Assembly: GCF_020360975.1 (NCBI RefSeq)
Contig: NW_025408668.1
Span: 806,001 to 870,000, forward strand
From: Hirsutella rhossiliensis
Taxonomy: Eukaryota; Ascomycota; Sordariomycetes; Hypocreales; Ophiocordycipitaceae
Reading direction: 5' to 3'
Length of the DNA stretch: 64,000 nt
Shown: one piece after another, positions 46,965 to 59,276 of the stretch
How positions within the stretch are numbered: the stretch's first letter is position 1
How the letters are laid out: every line of letters starts with the position of its first letter
Program-made: the position numbers and the translations under genes
Notes under the pieces: generated by a model
Told to the model about the DNA's origin: nothing
Databases searched by the model: none
Seen by the model: only the letters and a program-made list of their open reading frames with translations

Positions 46965-48270
46965 GCATTAAATAGATATAATATAGAATATTTAGAAGTT
47001 TTAATATATAAAAATAAAATCTAGATACTACTAGAATTACGAGATAAAGTTATATAAGATATATATAAATATCTAATATATAGATACTAAGGAATCTAAA
47101 GAATAATAAAATAGATTAAACGATAATATAACTTCTTATAGCTTAAGAAAGTAGTATAATAAGTTATTAAAGAATATAAACTTTATATATAAAGTAAAGC
47201 TAAACGATATAAACTATATAAAGAATTATAACTACTACTAGTACTAGAGAAACTATAGGATTTAATAGCTTTCGACTATATTATAAAGCTACTACCGTTA
47301 AAAGAACCTATAATTAATATTAAGTACGATAGTATATTTATTATTACCGATAGACTAATAAAGTATAGGTATTTTTTACTATATAAAGAAGTAAGTAATA
47401 TAAAAGAGCTAGTATATATATTCCTATAAATAATTATTAGTAATTACGGACTACTAAATAAGATTATCTTTAATAAAGGAAGTATATTTATAGCTAAGTT
47501 TTAGTAAGCTCTTATAGTATAATTAAGGACGAAATATAAGCTTAGTATAGCTTATTACTTATAAATAGATAGATAAATAGAACGACTTAACTAAACGCTT
47601 AAATAATATCTACGATACTATATTAGCTATAAATAAAATAATTAGGTTAAATAGCTACTAATAGTATAACTAGCTTATAATAGCTTAGTTATAGAAATAA
47701 CTAAGCTCTTACTAGTATATACTAATTACGGATATAACCTAGAAGTATTTAAGGTTACTTAATAAGGACTATAAGTAGAACGAGCGATACTATAAGTAGA
47801 TTAGCTATAAAAACTATATAAAGAAATATAATAAAAACTTTAATTTATTAGAGAATAAATATCTACTTACTATAATCGGAAAAGATTATAGGGACTAATC
47901 TTTTAAAAGGGAGATATAGTCTACCTTATATAATAAAATATTAAAATAAAACGACTAAGTAATAAATTAGATTTTAAGAAACTTAGACCGTTTAAGGTTA
48001 AGAAAACTATTTTAAAAGTTAACTATGAACTTTCGCTACTAACGATAATACGGATATACCCGATATTTTATATCTTACTATTAAAACTAGTACTACGAAA
48101 CGCTAAACTATAGGAAAAAATTAAAGTTAACGACGATTAAGAATATAAAGTAAAATAAATACTAGATATAAGAAAATAAGGTTAGTAATAAAAATACCTT
48201 ATTAAGTAGAAGGGATATAGACTAAAGGAAAATACCTAGGAACTACTTAAGTACTTAACTTACTACGGTT
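46965..48270 (+). pseudogene. C integrase with chromodomain
   Basis: The plus-strand frame of C after D. The N-terminal zinc-binding region is at about 47040-47190 (YQGIQRIIKQIKRQYNF). The catalytic core follows with KYDSIFIITDRLIKYRYFL (about 47320-47380, aspartate retained), IIFNKGSIFIAKF (about 47463-47505), and YYLQIDRQIERLNQTLKQYL (about 47550-47612), which keeps the catalytic Glu. The barrel region has KGDIVYLIQQNIK. A chromodomain at about 48135-48265 reads EYKVKQILDIRKQ and YLIKxKGYRLKENT. This region supplies the 490 bp missing from B. About 760 bp of non-coding tail lead to the 3' LTR. Confidence 0.88.
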
Positions 48271-49031
48271 CTTTACTTTAATAGTTCTACTAAGCGAACC
48301 CTTACTTAGAAATATAGGGTTACTAAGAATAGTATCTTAGTTTAATACGTTTAAGGCACTAAACGATTAAACCTCGCTAATAGTAATAGTTTCCTTATTT
48401 AATAAATAAACCGATTTATCTTAAGAAGAACGTATTATACTATCTTCTTTATTAATAGCCTTTATACCCCGCTAAAATAACTTACTACCTCGGTCCTTTA
48501 AGAAACGCTTCTATTTCTTAATCTAAGCTAGGCGAGCTATCGCTTCCTCTAACGCTTCTTTTACTTTCCGTTCGTCCGAATTAATCTTTTACTATTAATT
48601 TATAATATAACAAACTAAAAAAAGAAGGAATATTAGTAAAAAAGAATAATAAGGAAAGAAAGGGATAAAATAAATAAGCGGACGCTATATTATACCTATT
48701 ATAAGAACGGCTTATAGAGGTATATTTAGAACACCGATTAAAACGCTCGCTGTCTTTATAAGTTAGGCCTAACCGAAAATAACGGGAGTAAGGTATAATT
48801 TTAATACCGTAGATCTCGGTCTAGGATGCTAGCTCCGATCGTTAACGCGATTTATTAGAATTACGAGAACGGGATTTTTAAATATAACTAGATATACTAT
48901 TAGCAGTATATCCTAAAAGGATAAAGGAATAAAGAACGATATGCTTATATATAACGTAATAAGGGTATATTTATATATAGCGGCTAAGGTAGTAGGTCTT
49001 AAGGGTAAGACTAAAAGGAGGGGAGGCATCC

Positions 49032-49495
49032 TATTACGACTACGGTCTAGCGAACCGCGGGGACTAGTATATATTACGAGGACACGTAACGTAGGGAGCA
49101 AGGAATATTAAATAGACCGACGGGCTAATTAAGTTTAGAGCGATAGGTTACTCTAGCGCTCTAACGCTCTATAGCTAGATCGTAGGATCGCTCTAGCGCC
49201 CTAGCGCTCCTAGGTAATAGGATTACTAAGTGCTCTCGGCGATCTAGGGAAGCTCTTAAGATATATAAGGAAGGAACGGAATACTCCTTTAGATAGATAG
49301 CTCGATAGCTTTTAATATAGATCTTTATTATAATTCTATCTCTAATTTTAATTACTTAGTTATAGTCTATAGTCTATAACCTCTAACTTATTACTAACGT
49401 AATATATATATTGTTACTTAGACTACGCCCTATTATATCTACTAATATAAACCCCTTAATAGGTTTATCCCTTAGGAATAATACTAGTCGTTATA
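49032..49495 (+). repeat. C 3' LTR
   Basis: 464 bp. It is preceded by a polypurine tract (AGGAGGGGAGGCATCC, about 49016-49031) and followed by TSD ATAGT (49496-49500). Pair of 36152-36615. Confidence 0.93.
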
Positions 49496-49500
49496 ATAGT

Positions 49501-50775
49501 AAAGGATATAGGAGGAGTTATCTTTTATATTCGCTATTACTAGCTTTAAGAAACTTATTAATAGCTTTATCGATATATACGACGCTTACTATAGGAACTA
49601 AACTAACTAGTTAAAGGCTCTTAGTAAGTTAGTTCTAATTACTTTCTTAGCCTTACCTTTTTATACGATCGCTATAGATTTTATTATAAGACTTTTAGAT
49701 ATCCTTATAAACCGAACTTTATAAATATTACTTATTAAGGTCTATTATAATATACTATTAATAGTAACTAATAAGTTCTTAAAAATAAAGCTCCTTATCC
49801 TAGGCTATAACTAGTTTACCGCGGAAGACTAAGCTAAGGTACTATTTACTAAGTTAATACGCTATAACTAAGGGATTCCTACTTAGATTATCTCTAACTA
49901 AGACCCTAAGTTTTTTTCGGCGTTTTAGAAAGGACTATAGATAGCGTATAGGTCTAAGTTACTAGTATCTATAGCTTAGTATCCTTAGACCGATAGCTTA
50001 TTAAAACGACGTAACTAGGTAGTTAAAACCGCGCTTTAGTTTTTTATAACTAACTTCCTATCCTATTAATAGGTTAATACGTTACTACTACTTTAATTTA
50101 CCTTTAATAACTTTTATTCCTTAGTAATTAGTACCTTTCTAAGTAAGCTACTAACTAAGATATAGATAGATAATAGTAAGTAATACCTTAGAAAAGGCCC
50201 CTTATAAATAGATAGGGAGATACTTTAGGACTAAGCTAGGATCTCGATCGCTCTAGCTTAGGTAGGAATAAAAAAGCAGTATAATATAAAGTACTAAGTA
50301 CTAGAATTTAAGCTTAGAGACTAGGTATAGCTTTAGCTAGGGAAATAATATAGCGTAGCTAATAAATAGGTAGTAAAGTTAAAGGAACGCTATATAAGAC
50401 TATTTAAAGTCCTTAAATAGATCGGCTATCTAGCTTACCGCCTTAACTTAGCTAGATCCTTAAATATCTATAATATTATTTCTATCGCGTAGCTATAGCT
50501 AGCTAAATAACTAGACGCTTAACCTAGCTTAGAACTTAATACTAACTACTAAAAAGTTAAAAGAATCCTTAACTCTAGAACTTATAGATATAGCAAAGGG
50601 ACCGCTTATATAAAATACCTTATTAGCTAAAAAGGCTAGCTAAGTAGCTATAATTCTTAGGTAGCCGCTAAGGATATCGTTACTAAAGACCTTATCGAAG
50701 AATTTACTATATAGTAAGGAGTATTATAAGGTTATATTACCTATACCTAGAAGCTCTACGCGCGCGCTATATAAT
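49501..50775 (+). pseudogene. A integrase with chromodomain
   Basis: The plus-strand frame of A resumes after C. Integrase core: AIDFI (first catalytic Asp, about 49671-49685), VTNKFLKIKLLI, FTAEDxAKVLFTKLIRYN, the second Asp in NxDPKFFSAFxKGL (about 49890-49930), and LLKRRNxVVKTALxFF (about 49998-50045), where the catalytic Glu of SERRN has become Lys. The barrel region has KLKERYIRLFKVLKxIG (about 50380-50430), ending in NIISIAQLxLA. A chromodomain-like end at about 50545-50720 reads VKRILNSRTYRYSKG and IKYLIS-KG with TAA in place of Trp. Gypsy integrases insert the cDNA, and chromodomains target methylated chromatin. Confidence 0.88.
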
Positions 50776-50929
50776 AGTATAAGCCGCTATAGCTAAGGGA
50801 GAAATAATAGTATATAGTATACGCTATTACCGTTCGTTTTCCTAAAAGTCTAAGGATAAGTTAACTAGCTAATAAGTATTAATAGGCCGCTTAAAGCAAA
50901 TAATAACTTAGTTCTATATTTTAGTACTT

Positions 50930-53120
50930 ATATTTATTTTTATTTTAAGAACTTAATTTCCTTATCCTTTTACGCTCTTATTTCTATACTAAACCGCGCC
51001 CTTCTTATACTTATATTTAAGGTTCCCGCTATCTAAGGCTATAAGTATCGTAGTAAGGACTTAGTATTTCGCTAGTATTTCTCTAACTAAATTTACCGCT
51101 AACTACTACGCCTAAGCCTTAAGGGATTCTACTAAGTAGTCTAATTATATAGGAATATAGTAAAGCTCCTTTATAACCTTAAGTCTAATATAGCTATATT
51201 TATTAAGTAAAAATAAGATAATTATAGTATATATATTAACTACCGCAAACTCTTTACTAAAGAAAGGTACGATCTTAATATAGGCTTAGTAGAAAATAGT
51301 ATATACTACGCTTCTTTATCTCTTCCCTTAGCTAAAGACTATAATCTATATAAATATAACTAGCTATACTTCTTTATACCTTATAGTATCGCTGCTTATT
51401 ATATTACTACTATAACTCCTATAACTACCTAAACTAATAAAAACGCAACGTTAACTATCTAACTATAATAGGTCGGCGCTTCTTATCGCCTTATTCTTAG
51501 TACTTTATTATACGTTTACTTTAACGACTATACCTTATTACTATTAAGCTTTAGTAATTCGTCTAGCGACTCGCTGCCTTTAGTTTTAGGTATTATAGGG
51601 AAAACCCTTAATACCCCTTAAAACGCCCGCGGGTAGTTTACCCCGTCGTTTAATAAAGATAAGCTTCTTCCCTTATCGCTATATAACTTAGATAGGGCTA
51701 TCTTCCTTAATAAAACTAAGATAATAACTAGCGCTCTTAAAACTATATAGATTACTACTATCTTAGCTAATATTATTAATAAGCTCCTATCTAGATAGGT
51801 AGCCTTTATAGATACCGAGATACTTAAGATCGTCGCTACTATTACTAATATAAAGTGCCTCCTTACTTATTTAAAGATACTTAAGGCCGCTGCTATAAAG
51901 GAGTATAAGGCCTTTAATATACTAAGAACTTATAAGTTTAAAGAGACCCTTAAGCGTACCCTAGCTAGGACTAAAGGATCTAGTATAGTAGACCTTATAT
52001 TTAACGAGCTATTAAGGAATCTATTCGCTAAACGCTTACTTACTACCGCCGCGGCCTTGCTATTTACTCCCTTTAAGCGGGCTAACCTATTCGCTAAGGA
52101 ATAAGCCTTAATACTAGTCCGATAATAGCTTAACCCCTTTTAAGTTCTAAGCCGCGGAAAGCCTAAACTATTCCTTATTATACCTTTTATAGTATACTAT
52201 AATAACTTAGGCGATATAGATAGCTATATAAGTATTATTTACTCTAGGTTAGAAGCGCTAGTTTATAGAGCCCTAAACGCGGCTGTAATTTAAGTAAATC
52301 TATTTACCGCTATTTATAAGGAGGCTAACGCTAACCTCTCGCTTAGCTAGTATACTGCCCTCGCCGGAGTACCCGCTAGCTTTATTTATTAGTTTACTTT
52401 CGCCGCCTACCTCCTAGACGACTTACTTAAGCTTACTATAGTATACTAGAAAGCCGCCTATATTAGCCCCTTATATACGCTAGTAGCGGCCCGCCCTTAT
52501 ATAGCTAATATAATAGCTTATTTTAACTTATTAAACTAAGAGTTTACTAATATATACTTAAGCGGATTCTAAAACCTAGGCCTAACTATATAGGTACTAG
52601 TAGTAGTAATCTATAACTAAATTCTAGCCTCTTACGATAGACTAGCTATAATACTCCTAGTAGAACTAGCCCTAAATAACGCTTATAGTATACCTATTTA
52701 TAAAGCCTTTAATATATAGGATGCCCTAGCTAACGTGCTAATAGGCCCTAAGGAACTAATAAAGGAGGAAGCTAAGGAGGAGATCCCCCGCCCTACCCTT
52801 ACCCCCGCGGTATAAGATAGTCGGTTACTAAGTTAGCCTTATTATATCCCTAGCCTTATTTATTTTATTACTAGCTTAGCTATAAAGCGCCCTTAGTTAT
52901 AATTAGTTTTCCTTAGCTTAGCTATACTATACCCTTAGCCCTACTTATTTATTACCTTAGTTTAGCTACTTAGCGCCCTTAGTCTTAATAGTATTTTACT
53001 CTTAGCTTAGCCGCCTCGCGACCTTAGTATTAGTTATACTAGGTTACGTTCTAGATATAATATAAGTTATTCTTTATACTAACCTTAGAAATCTATATAA
53101 CTTTATTATAATTCCTTATT
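50930..53120 (+). pseudogene. Coding-like tail between pol and 3' LTR of A, unidentified
   Basis: I do not recognise this. A 2.4-kb segment lies between the A chromodomain and its 3' LTR, much longer than the usual gypsy 3' tail. One plus-strand frame reads about 700 codons as protein-like sequence interrupted only by TAA/TAG. Examples are KTIITSALK-like and ETLKRTLARTKGSSIVDLIF (51937-51996), LFAKRLLTTAAALLFTPFKR (52021-52080), then a Pro/Glu-rich stretch (KEEAKEEIPRPTLTP, 52762-52806). No envelope-type signal or transmembrane segment, zinc knuckle or enzyme motif is evident. RIP removes TGA as well, so openness alone is weak evidence. It may be an additional ORF of A or old transduced sequence. 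Confidence 0.4.
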
Positions 53121-53190
53121 AGCGCGACTCCTACCTAAATACTATAAGAAACTAATAAGGACGTCGGTTAATTCTTTTACCTTAGGTATT

Positions 53191-53896
53191 TATTACGGGA
53201 TACCCTATAGTTAATAATCTAAGTACTTATAACGATATCTACTTCCCTTAAGGAAGTTACCCTTAACTCCTTAAAGCTCTTTATAGAAGAAGGAACTTAA
53301 AAGCTACTAGGTAAACTCTAGGAAATTACTTAGAAATCCTAGAAATAATAACTAAGTAAATTATATAGATATTTTATAAAGATTTCCCCTAGGGATATAT
53401 TATATAGGGAATATACTATAATTTCCTAAGTAATAATAGTTTCTTAAGGACTATACTAATATTTCCCTAAGAAGTTACTATAAGAATATAGTAGGGAAAT
53501 TATAAAGAAGTACTTATACCTACCTAAGGAAAATACTAGGAAATACCGCTAATATACTATACTATTATTATATAATTATAAGGTTAAGATATTACTTAGT
53601 TAAAACCCTAAGTAAGGTCTTACGCTTACTATAGTATATATAGAGAATAGAGAACCTATTAGATCTTAGGCGGGTAGAGAAAAATACTAATAGTTATTAC
53701 TACTCTTACTTTAACTTATAAGACTAATAGCTAGTCTATATTTAACGCGCGTAATAATATATAGTAGCTAGTTTATATAATACGTTTAATTATATATAGT
53801 AGCTAGTTTATTTAATTACCTATTAGACCTATACTAGATCTAGGTAGATAGTAAGGTTAATATACTAGCCCTATACTAAGGGACTAGTATATAATA
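53191..53896 (+). repeat. A 3' LTR
   Basis: 706 bp, aligning over its full length with 22602-23307. It ends AGTATATAATA, followed by TSD TCTAG (53897-53901) and the resumed L sequence. Confidence 0.93.
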
Positions 53897-55370
53897 TCTA
53901 GCCTCTTACCTAGCTTTTAAATTACTACTACGTTCGCGCTATAAAACTATTCTAGGAAATATAAGAGTTAGGTATAAGCGTTAAAGATTATAGCTAGTTA
54001 CTAAACTAAGGCTAGTCTATACTTCTTAATAAACCCTAGGGGGACGCTATTTAAACCCGCTACTTTCTAGCTTACTATCGTACCTAGCGCCGCTATAATA
54101 TTAGCTAGCTAGATCTATTAATCGACTATAAAGGTCGCCTTAGCTATAAGCTAAGGTAGCCCTTAAGTTATGCCTGCCTTTAGTAGGAAGAACTTAGCGG
54201 CTAATATCTAGGCCTTCCCTTTAAAGGTTTCTATTAATTAGTCCTTACCCTCCTTAACTAGTAGTAGGATATAAGTTAGTTTTAGTAGTAGCTTATTATA
54301 AAGTCTAGCTTACCTCTTTATATTCTAGAGCTTAGTATTATTAGCGTTAAATTCCTTTAAGAACTTACGCTAGTAAGCCCTCCTTACTTTATAGACGGTT
54401 TACTTTTAAGCTATAAACGCCTTATATAGGTCTACTTAGTTTACCTTACTCCTTTCCCGCTTATACTTCCTCCTTACCTTCTTAGCCTCCCTTATTACCC
54501 TCCTTACCTCTAGGGTAAACTATACGTTGCCCTTAAGTAATACTCGCCCTTAGCGCGGAACTATAGCTATCGCGATCTATATTAAAGTAGTAAAGATATA
54601 GTCTAGGTCTTAGTCGATATCCTTAAGCGTTTAAAGCGTTAGCTAGTATAGTCCTAGCTAAGATATAGTCTTAGCTTTAACTAGCTTTACTTTTACTTCT
54701 TTCTACCTTAAGGCTAGTTTAAGTACTTAGGCCTAGGTATCGACTTATAATATAATAGTTTAAGGGATATAGTTTAACCTAGTTAAGTCTAGGTCGGGCC
54801 TAGTATATTATATCTTAGTCTTTAGTATTACCTAAGCTAGGTTAATAGTACTATCCCTTTAGCTATAGAAAAATCTTATATACTCCCCTCTTAAGGTAGT
54901 AAGTTTAAGTTATAATCTTATTACCTCTTATATAAGTTATATTACGCTATCTAAGGTTCTATTATACTTATCTTAAAGTAGGTAATATATATTAAAGTCC
55001 CTTATTATTACTATAAGGTACTTTAGTTTAATTACGCTTAAGTTATATAATATACTAGCCTTTATAGCCCTTAGTAGTAAGTAAATCGCTTATAGTTTAG
55101 TACTATCCCTAAAAATTACCTTACTTTAGTTTAGTTTAAACTAAAGTAACTAAGTTCCTAGCCTAAGCCTTTTATATATATATAGCGCGTACCTCCCCTT
55201 CTTATAAACTAGGCTATAAAGCGCTGCTCTAAGGGGGCTTCTTAGTATAGCTTTTACCTCTTATAGTATTATTATATTAAAGCTAGCCTAGTAGTTAAGC
55301 GCTAACTAAGCTAACTTATATCTCTTTTATATATTTTAAAATAGTATTTTTAGTTATATATAAGTAGGGG
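53897..55370 (-). pseudogene. LINE L ORF2, proximal part: endonuclease and RT start
   Basis: Minus-strand N-terminal part of L ORF2. The apurinic-type endonuclease domain runs from about 55350 to 54650. It includes LRAALYSLVYKKGRYALYIY (55180-55240), VIIRDFNIYYLL (GDFNIHHP block, about 54985-55020), LTTLRGEYIRFF and RPDLDLTR. A basic linker EVRRVIREAKKVRRKYKRER (54460-54520) follows, and then the first RT block ...VVIxKLGKRLEA, which runs into the A target site at 53901. The frame continues in the 41-bp island and then at 8940. The endonuclease nicks the target to prime reverse transcription. RIP stops throughout. Confidence 0.85.
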
Positions 55371-55439
55371 TAAGGTAAAAGGGGTTATCTATATAAGGAA
55401 GGAGGCGCTTTATCTCTTAATACTTCTTTATTTACTATA

Positions 55440-57010
55440 CCTATAAATATTATTTATAATTAGTTTAGCCTCCTTAGCCCTACTAGCTAGCGGGTATTTT
55501 AAGCTTAACCTCTTATCTCGGCGCGGTCTACCTAGTCCCTGCTTTTAGACCTCGGTCGGTTTAAGAACGCCCTAGGTTTTAATAGTAAGGAGCACCTATT
55601 ACTTAGCGTATATCTAAGTATTTATAAATTATTAAGGTCGTTATAGGTAGTTTTCCCTTACTTTTTCCTAGGCTTTATTTATTATAAGGTAAGTCTAGGT
55701 CTATAATAGGTAGTCCCCTTAATATAAGATATAGTTATAAGGGATTTCGCCCTTCTTAGCTTTATATTTATCCTTACTTTTATTATATACTATACTCTTA
55801 TATTAGCTATAGAGTTATATCGATATATACTATCTAGCTATATAGCTATACCTATAGTAATTATAGTACCTTTATAGTTAAATAGACTTATTATTAGGTT
55901 TATATTAAAAGATTTATACTTTAAGGACTAAGCTTAGATTATAGAGCCTATTAGCCTCTTTTAAGCTACTAACCTTAATAAGTATAGTCGTCGCCGTCGA
56001 TATCTTAGATTAAGGGTATAGCGCTTAGGCCTAAAGGACCTTAATATTATTTACTTTTATAATCTTATAGAGTAATCGCTCCCTATTTACTATCGCTACC
56101 CTTAAAGGGATATTCTTAGTAACTACTATATACGCGCGGTAGGTAATTATAGCCTTTAGTTTAAATATAGCTATAACCTAGCCTTAGTCCCTTTAATAGG
56201 CTCTTACTATAGTATTAAATATAACCGGGATATCTTTACTTTAAAGGCGCTTTACTACTATAGCGCTTATAGCTTTTAGGGCCGTATTTACTACCTTTAC
56301 TATATCTTTTAGTTTACGGCTTATAATTTTAGGCGGCGCCTTAATAGGGACTATAATAATCTCGCGTTTATAGCGCGGTAGGACCTATTTTACTATAGCT
56401 TTATATTAGGTCGGTCTTTTAGTCTTAGCTACGACCGCGGCCTAGGTTTACTTAGGGCCCCCTAGGCCTAAAGCGATGCTTAAGTAGAGTTCTTTCTTAA
56501 TTACCTCCTTAATTACTTCCTAGATCGTTATCTTAAAGCTCTTATCTACGTAGAGCACCGCTAAAAACTTACTACTAACGCGGCTCTTTACCTTAGAGAG
56601 CCGTTCGACTACTACCTATACCTTACTAAACTATACGCTTAGGATAAAGCCTATAAGTTTATTATATACTACTTTTTTAATAAGGTCGCTTAGCGCCTAA
56701 GCTAGTATTATATTACTACTTTAGGTTTATTAACTTACCTTATTAAGGTATATAAATTTAGGTAACGTTTTTTTATACTATACGCTTTAATTAAGCTTAG
56801 TATATCGATAGCTGCTACTATATTTACCTACCTTTTAGCCTTAGTATAGTATCGTTATTAAGGGTAATTAATACTACTAAATTAATTCTTAGTATTAGCT
56901 AGTGTTTTAGTCGCGATATATACCTACTATAGGCGTATATTAGTTTTATAATTAGTTTTCTTTTTTTACCTCCTTAGATTCTATACTAGTATATATATAT
57001 ATAATATTTA
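55440..57010 (-). pseudogene. LINE L ORF1 (Gag-like, CCHC)
   Basis: Minus-strand RNA-binding ORF1 upstream of ORF2. A central segment IIIVPIKAPPKIISRKLKDI (56310-56370) and KLKAIITYRAYIVVTKNIPL precede a cysteine-knuckle region (about 55800-55900), where YYNYYRYSYIAR can be read as a CX2C..GH.A. knuckle with Cys and His codons changed to Tyr. A lysine-rich SKDKYKAKKGEI follows. The C-terminus GRPRRDKRLSLKYP (about 55500-55540) has the GRP-type ending common in Tad1-clade ORF1 proteins. The start lies near 57000 but no ATG survives, so it cannot be fixed. ORF1 would coat the LINE RNA for transport and integration. Confidence 0.75.
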
Positions 57011-58786
57011 TAGTCTTATGGTTATAAAATTAAGGTAAATATAATACTTAGTTTACTTAGGTAATTAAGAGCCTCTTATAATAGTAAGGCTCTATATAAC
57101 TAAGAGCGGTACTATTATACCTTAGTAAGTTTAATAGCTCCTTTATAAAGCTTAAGCTATAACTACTTTATATAAAAGTAAAGCTTTATACTAATAGTAT
57201 TATAATAAAAGATATCCGCGCTTAATTTAACTATCTTTATATAAGCTTATCTTTATACCTATAAAGGTATTTCTTACTATTTACGTATATTAGTATAAAT
57301 AGACTAGCTAACCTCTTTATAAAGCTTTATATTAATTATAGCGAACTTAACGTAGCTACGTTAGTAGGCTAGGAGCTTATAACGCTTTATTAATAGTAGA
57401 TTAAAGCTATTCTAGCTTACTTTATATAGTTTAAAGAGGTGCTTTATTAAGTAAATATATATAGCTAGCCTAATATAGTAAAGTATAATTACCTTATTAT
57501 AAGCTTAAATATATATTAGTATACTTATTTAAGCAAAAGATCTATAATACTAAAATATATACCGATCTTATCTACCTTCTTTATAAGCTTAATAGTAAAC
57601 ATTTCTTTTTTTATCTCTTTTTATAGTATAAGAAGAGGATAATACTAATAATACTATAAATATCTCTATCTTTACTTTAAGGACTAAGGATAGAAAGAGG
57701 TAGCGATAAAAGGGTTACTATATAAGCTATAGTAGTAAATCCTATTAGTTTTTAAAGTGCCCGCGCTAAGAAGTATAGGTAAATATACTTTAAGTAATAA
57801 AGGGGTATATATACTTTAATAAGTAAGATCGTACCCTTATAGATATTAGCCTATTAAAGGGATAAGACCTTTAGTAGTCCCTATCTAACTTACTTTTAAG
57901 TATACTTAAAGGCTTTATAAAGACCTTAATTATCTAATAAGGTATCTTTTAAAAGTATAGTTAATTTAAATTTTTATTTTTTCCCCTTTAAAGTAAAGGC
58001 CGTTAGTTACGCGACTCTAGTAAAGATAAAGAGGTATAAAGTAAAGAAATCTCTAAGACTTATATTAATAATCTAAGACCCTTAAAGCTATATATAAGAC
58101 TAATAATTAGATAATTATATAGTTAATTACTTTACTAATCCTTAGCTATATACTATATATAGTTTAGGTATATACCTTTATCCTTATTAAAACTAGTCTC
58201 TAAGGCGTAAACTTATTACTCCGTTTTATTTATATAGCGATAAGTAGCTTTATAAAGCTAAGAATACTTAGAGGACGACGGTACTATTTAGAAAAAAATA
58301 AAATCTAGGGATTTAATAATTAAAGTAATAACTACCTTAATAGCTAGAGTTAGGGACTTAATAAAGTAATAGACTTACTAGGAAATAAATAATTAGATAA
58401 TGCCTTTACTAGTAATAAAAGAAAAGTAATAAGCTAATACTAAAAAACCCTAAGCTCTTATTATTAGCCCTATAACCTTTAATACTAGCGACTTAGTTAA
58501 GAAACTATAATCCTTATATAATACTTTAAAAGATATAAATAATAATAATAGTATAATCTAGACTATTTTAAAACCCTACTAAGACCTCTTACTTATATAT
58601 ATACTAATAATACTAATATAGGTACTAATAAGGGATACCTTAATAACCTTAACCTTAGCTCTCTTTTATATAGTAGCTTATAGAAAACGCTTACCTCTTA
58701 CTAATAAATAAGAAAGTAAGTAATAAGATAGTTATAATAAGATATCCTTTAACTCCGAAAACTTTAACTTTAAATTTTATAACCTT
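57011..58786. other. Unassigned AT-rich sequence between L and copia-3
   Basis: Nothing firmly identified. It is strongly RIP-mutated, with no LTR pair or motif matching other parts of the window. The left part may be the 5' untranslated region of L. From about 58270 a plus-strand frame (EDDGTI, then IKSRDLIIKVITTLIARVRD and ITFNTSDLVKKLxSL) looks weakly protein-like and is cut off by copia-3 at 58791. I would not assign a function. Confidence 0.4.
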
Positions 58787-58791
58787 ATAAT

Positions 58792-59276
58792 TCTTACGAA
58801 GAGAGATACGAGAAGTATATAAAAATGCACGAAGGTGAAATTAGAAGTAAGGGGTCGGATAAGCAGGGCAGAGAGATTTAATTCTTATAGGAGTAGCAAT
58901 TACGGTAAGGGAGTAATTATTATATTTCCTTAATTATTCTTCTTTCCTCTATCTAACGCCCCTCTTTATACCCGTCTAGCATCTCGATTAATAAAGAAGA
59001 TCCTGCTTAAAGAAGCTACTAATATCCTTTCGACTACCGAGCTTTTTGCTAGTTTTTCCCCTCCTTTCTAGCCGTTGCCGGCATATCCGTCTTATCTCTC
59101 GCTACCTCTATAGGAAGCTATCGCTACTTCTACTTCCCCTTATATCCCTACCCTCCTTTCTACACCTCTTTTTAGCTCCTTCTTCCTTCTTCTATACCGG
59201 GTGTTTTTAGCTTCCTTGGTCCCTCGTGCTAAGGGATATCTCCGAGAACTACGAAATTAGGCCACGCTTCGCGATA
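58792..59276 (-). repeat. copia-3 3' LTR
   Basis: 485 bp, homologous to the LTRs at 2133, 14423 and 20393. The polypurine tract AAGGGGGTG (minus strand) follows directly at about 59277-59286. Confidence 0.92.

Larger units (their letters stand above)
36152..49495 (+). mobile_element. C: Ty3/gypsy chromovirus inserted in A, host of D
   Basis: Plus-strand sibling of B with 464-bp LTRs (36152-36615 and 49032-49495) and a perfect TSD ATAGT (36147-36151 and 49496-49500). Without D it is about 6.4 kb. Compared with B it lacks about 1.45 kb between the capsid region and the protease (junction near 37352-37362, AGTACGCGCGG), so the zinc knuckle is gone, but its integrase is complete. Element D sits between RNase H and integrase. 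Strongly RIP-mutated. Confidence 0.95.
22602..53896 (+). mobile_element. A: Ty3/gypsy chromovirus-type element, host of B and C
   Basis: Outer LTR retrotransposon with 706-bp LTRs (22602-23307 and 53191-53896) and a perfect TSD TCTAG (22597-22601 and 53897-53901). Without B, C and their TSDs it measures about 10.5 kb, with about 9.1 kb internal. Plus-strand order: gag/protease (to 25460), RT, RNase H (32858-36151), integrase with chromodomain (49501-50770), then a 2.4-kb tail before the 3' LTR. RT before integrase identifies gypsy. It interrupts LINE L. Heavily RIP-mutated apart from a patch at 34.6-35.06 kb. Confidence 0.95.

Noticed and set aside
49411..49614. A 67-codon plus-strand open frame.
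   Set aside because: It crosses the boundary between the C 3' LTR and element A, so it cannot predate the insertion.
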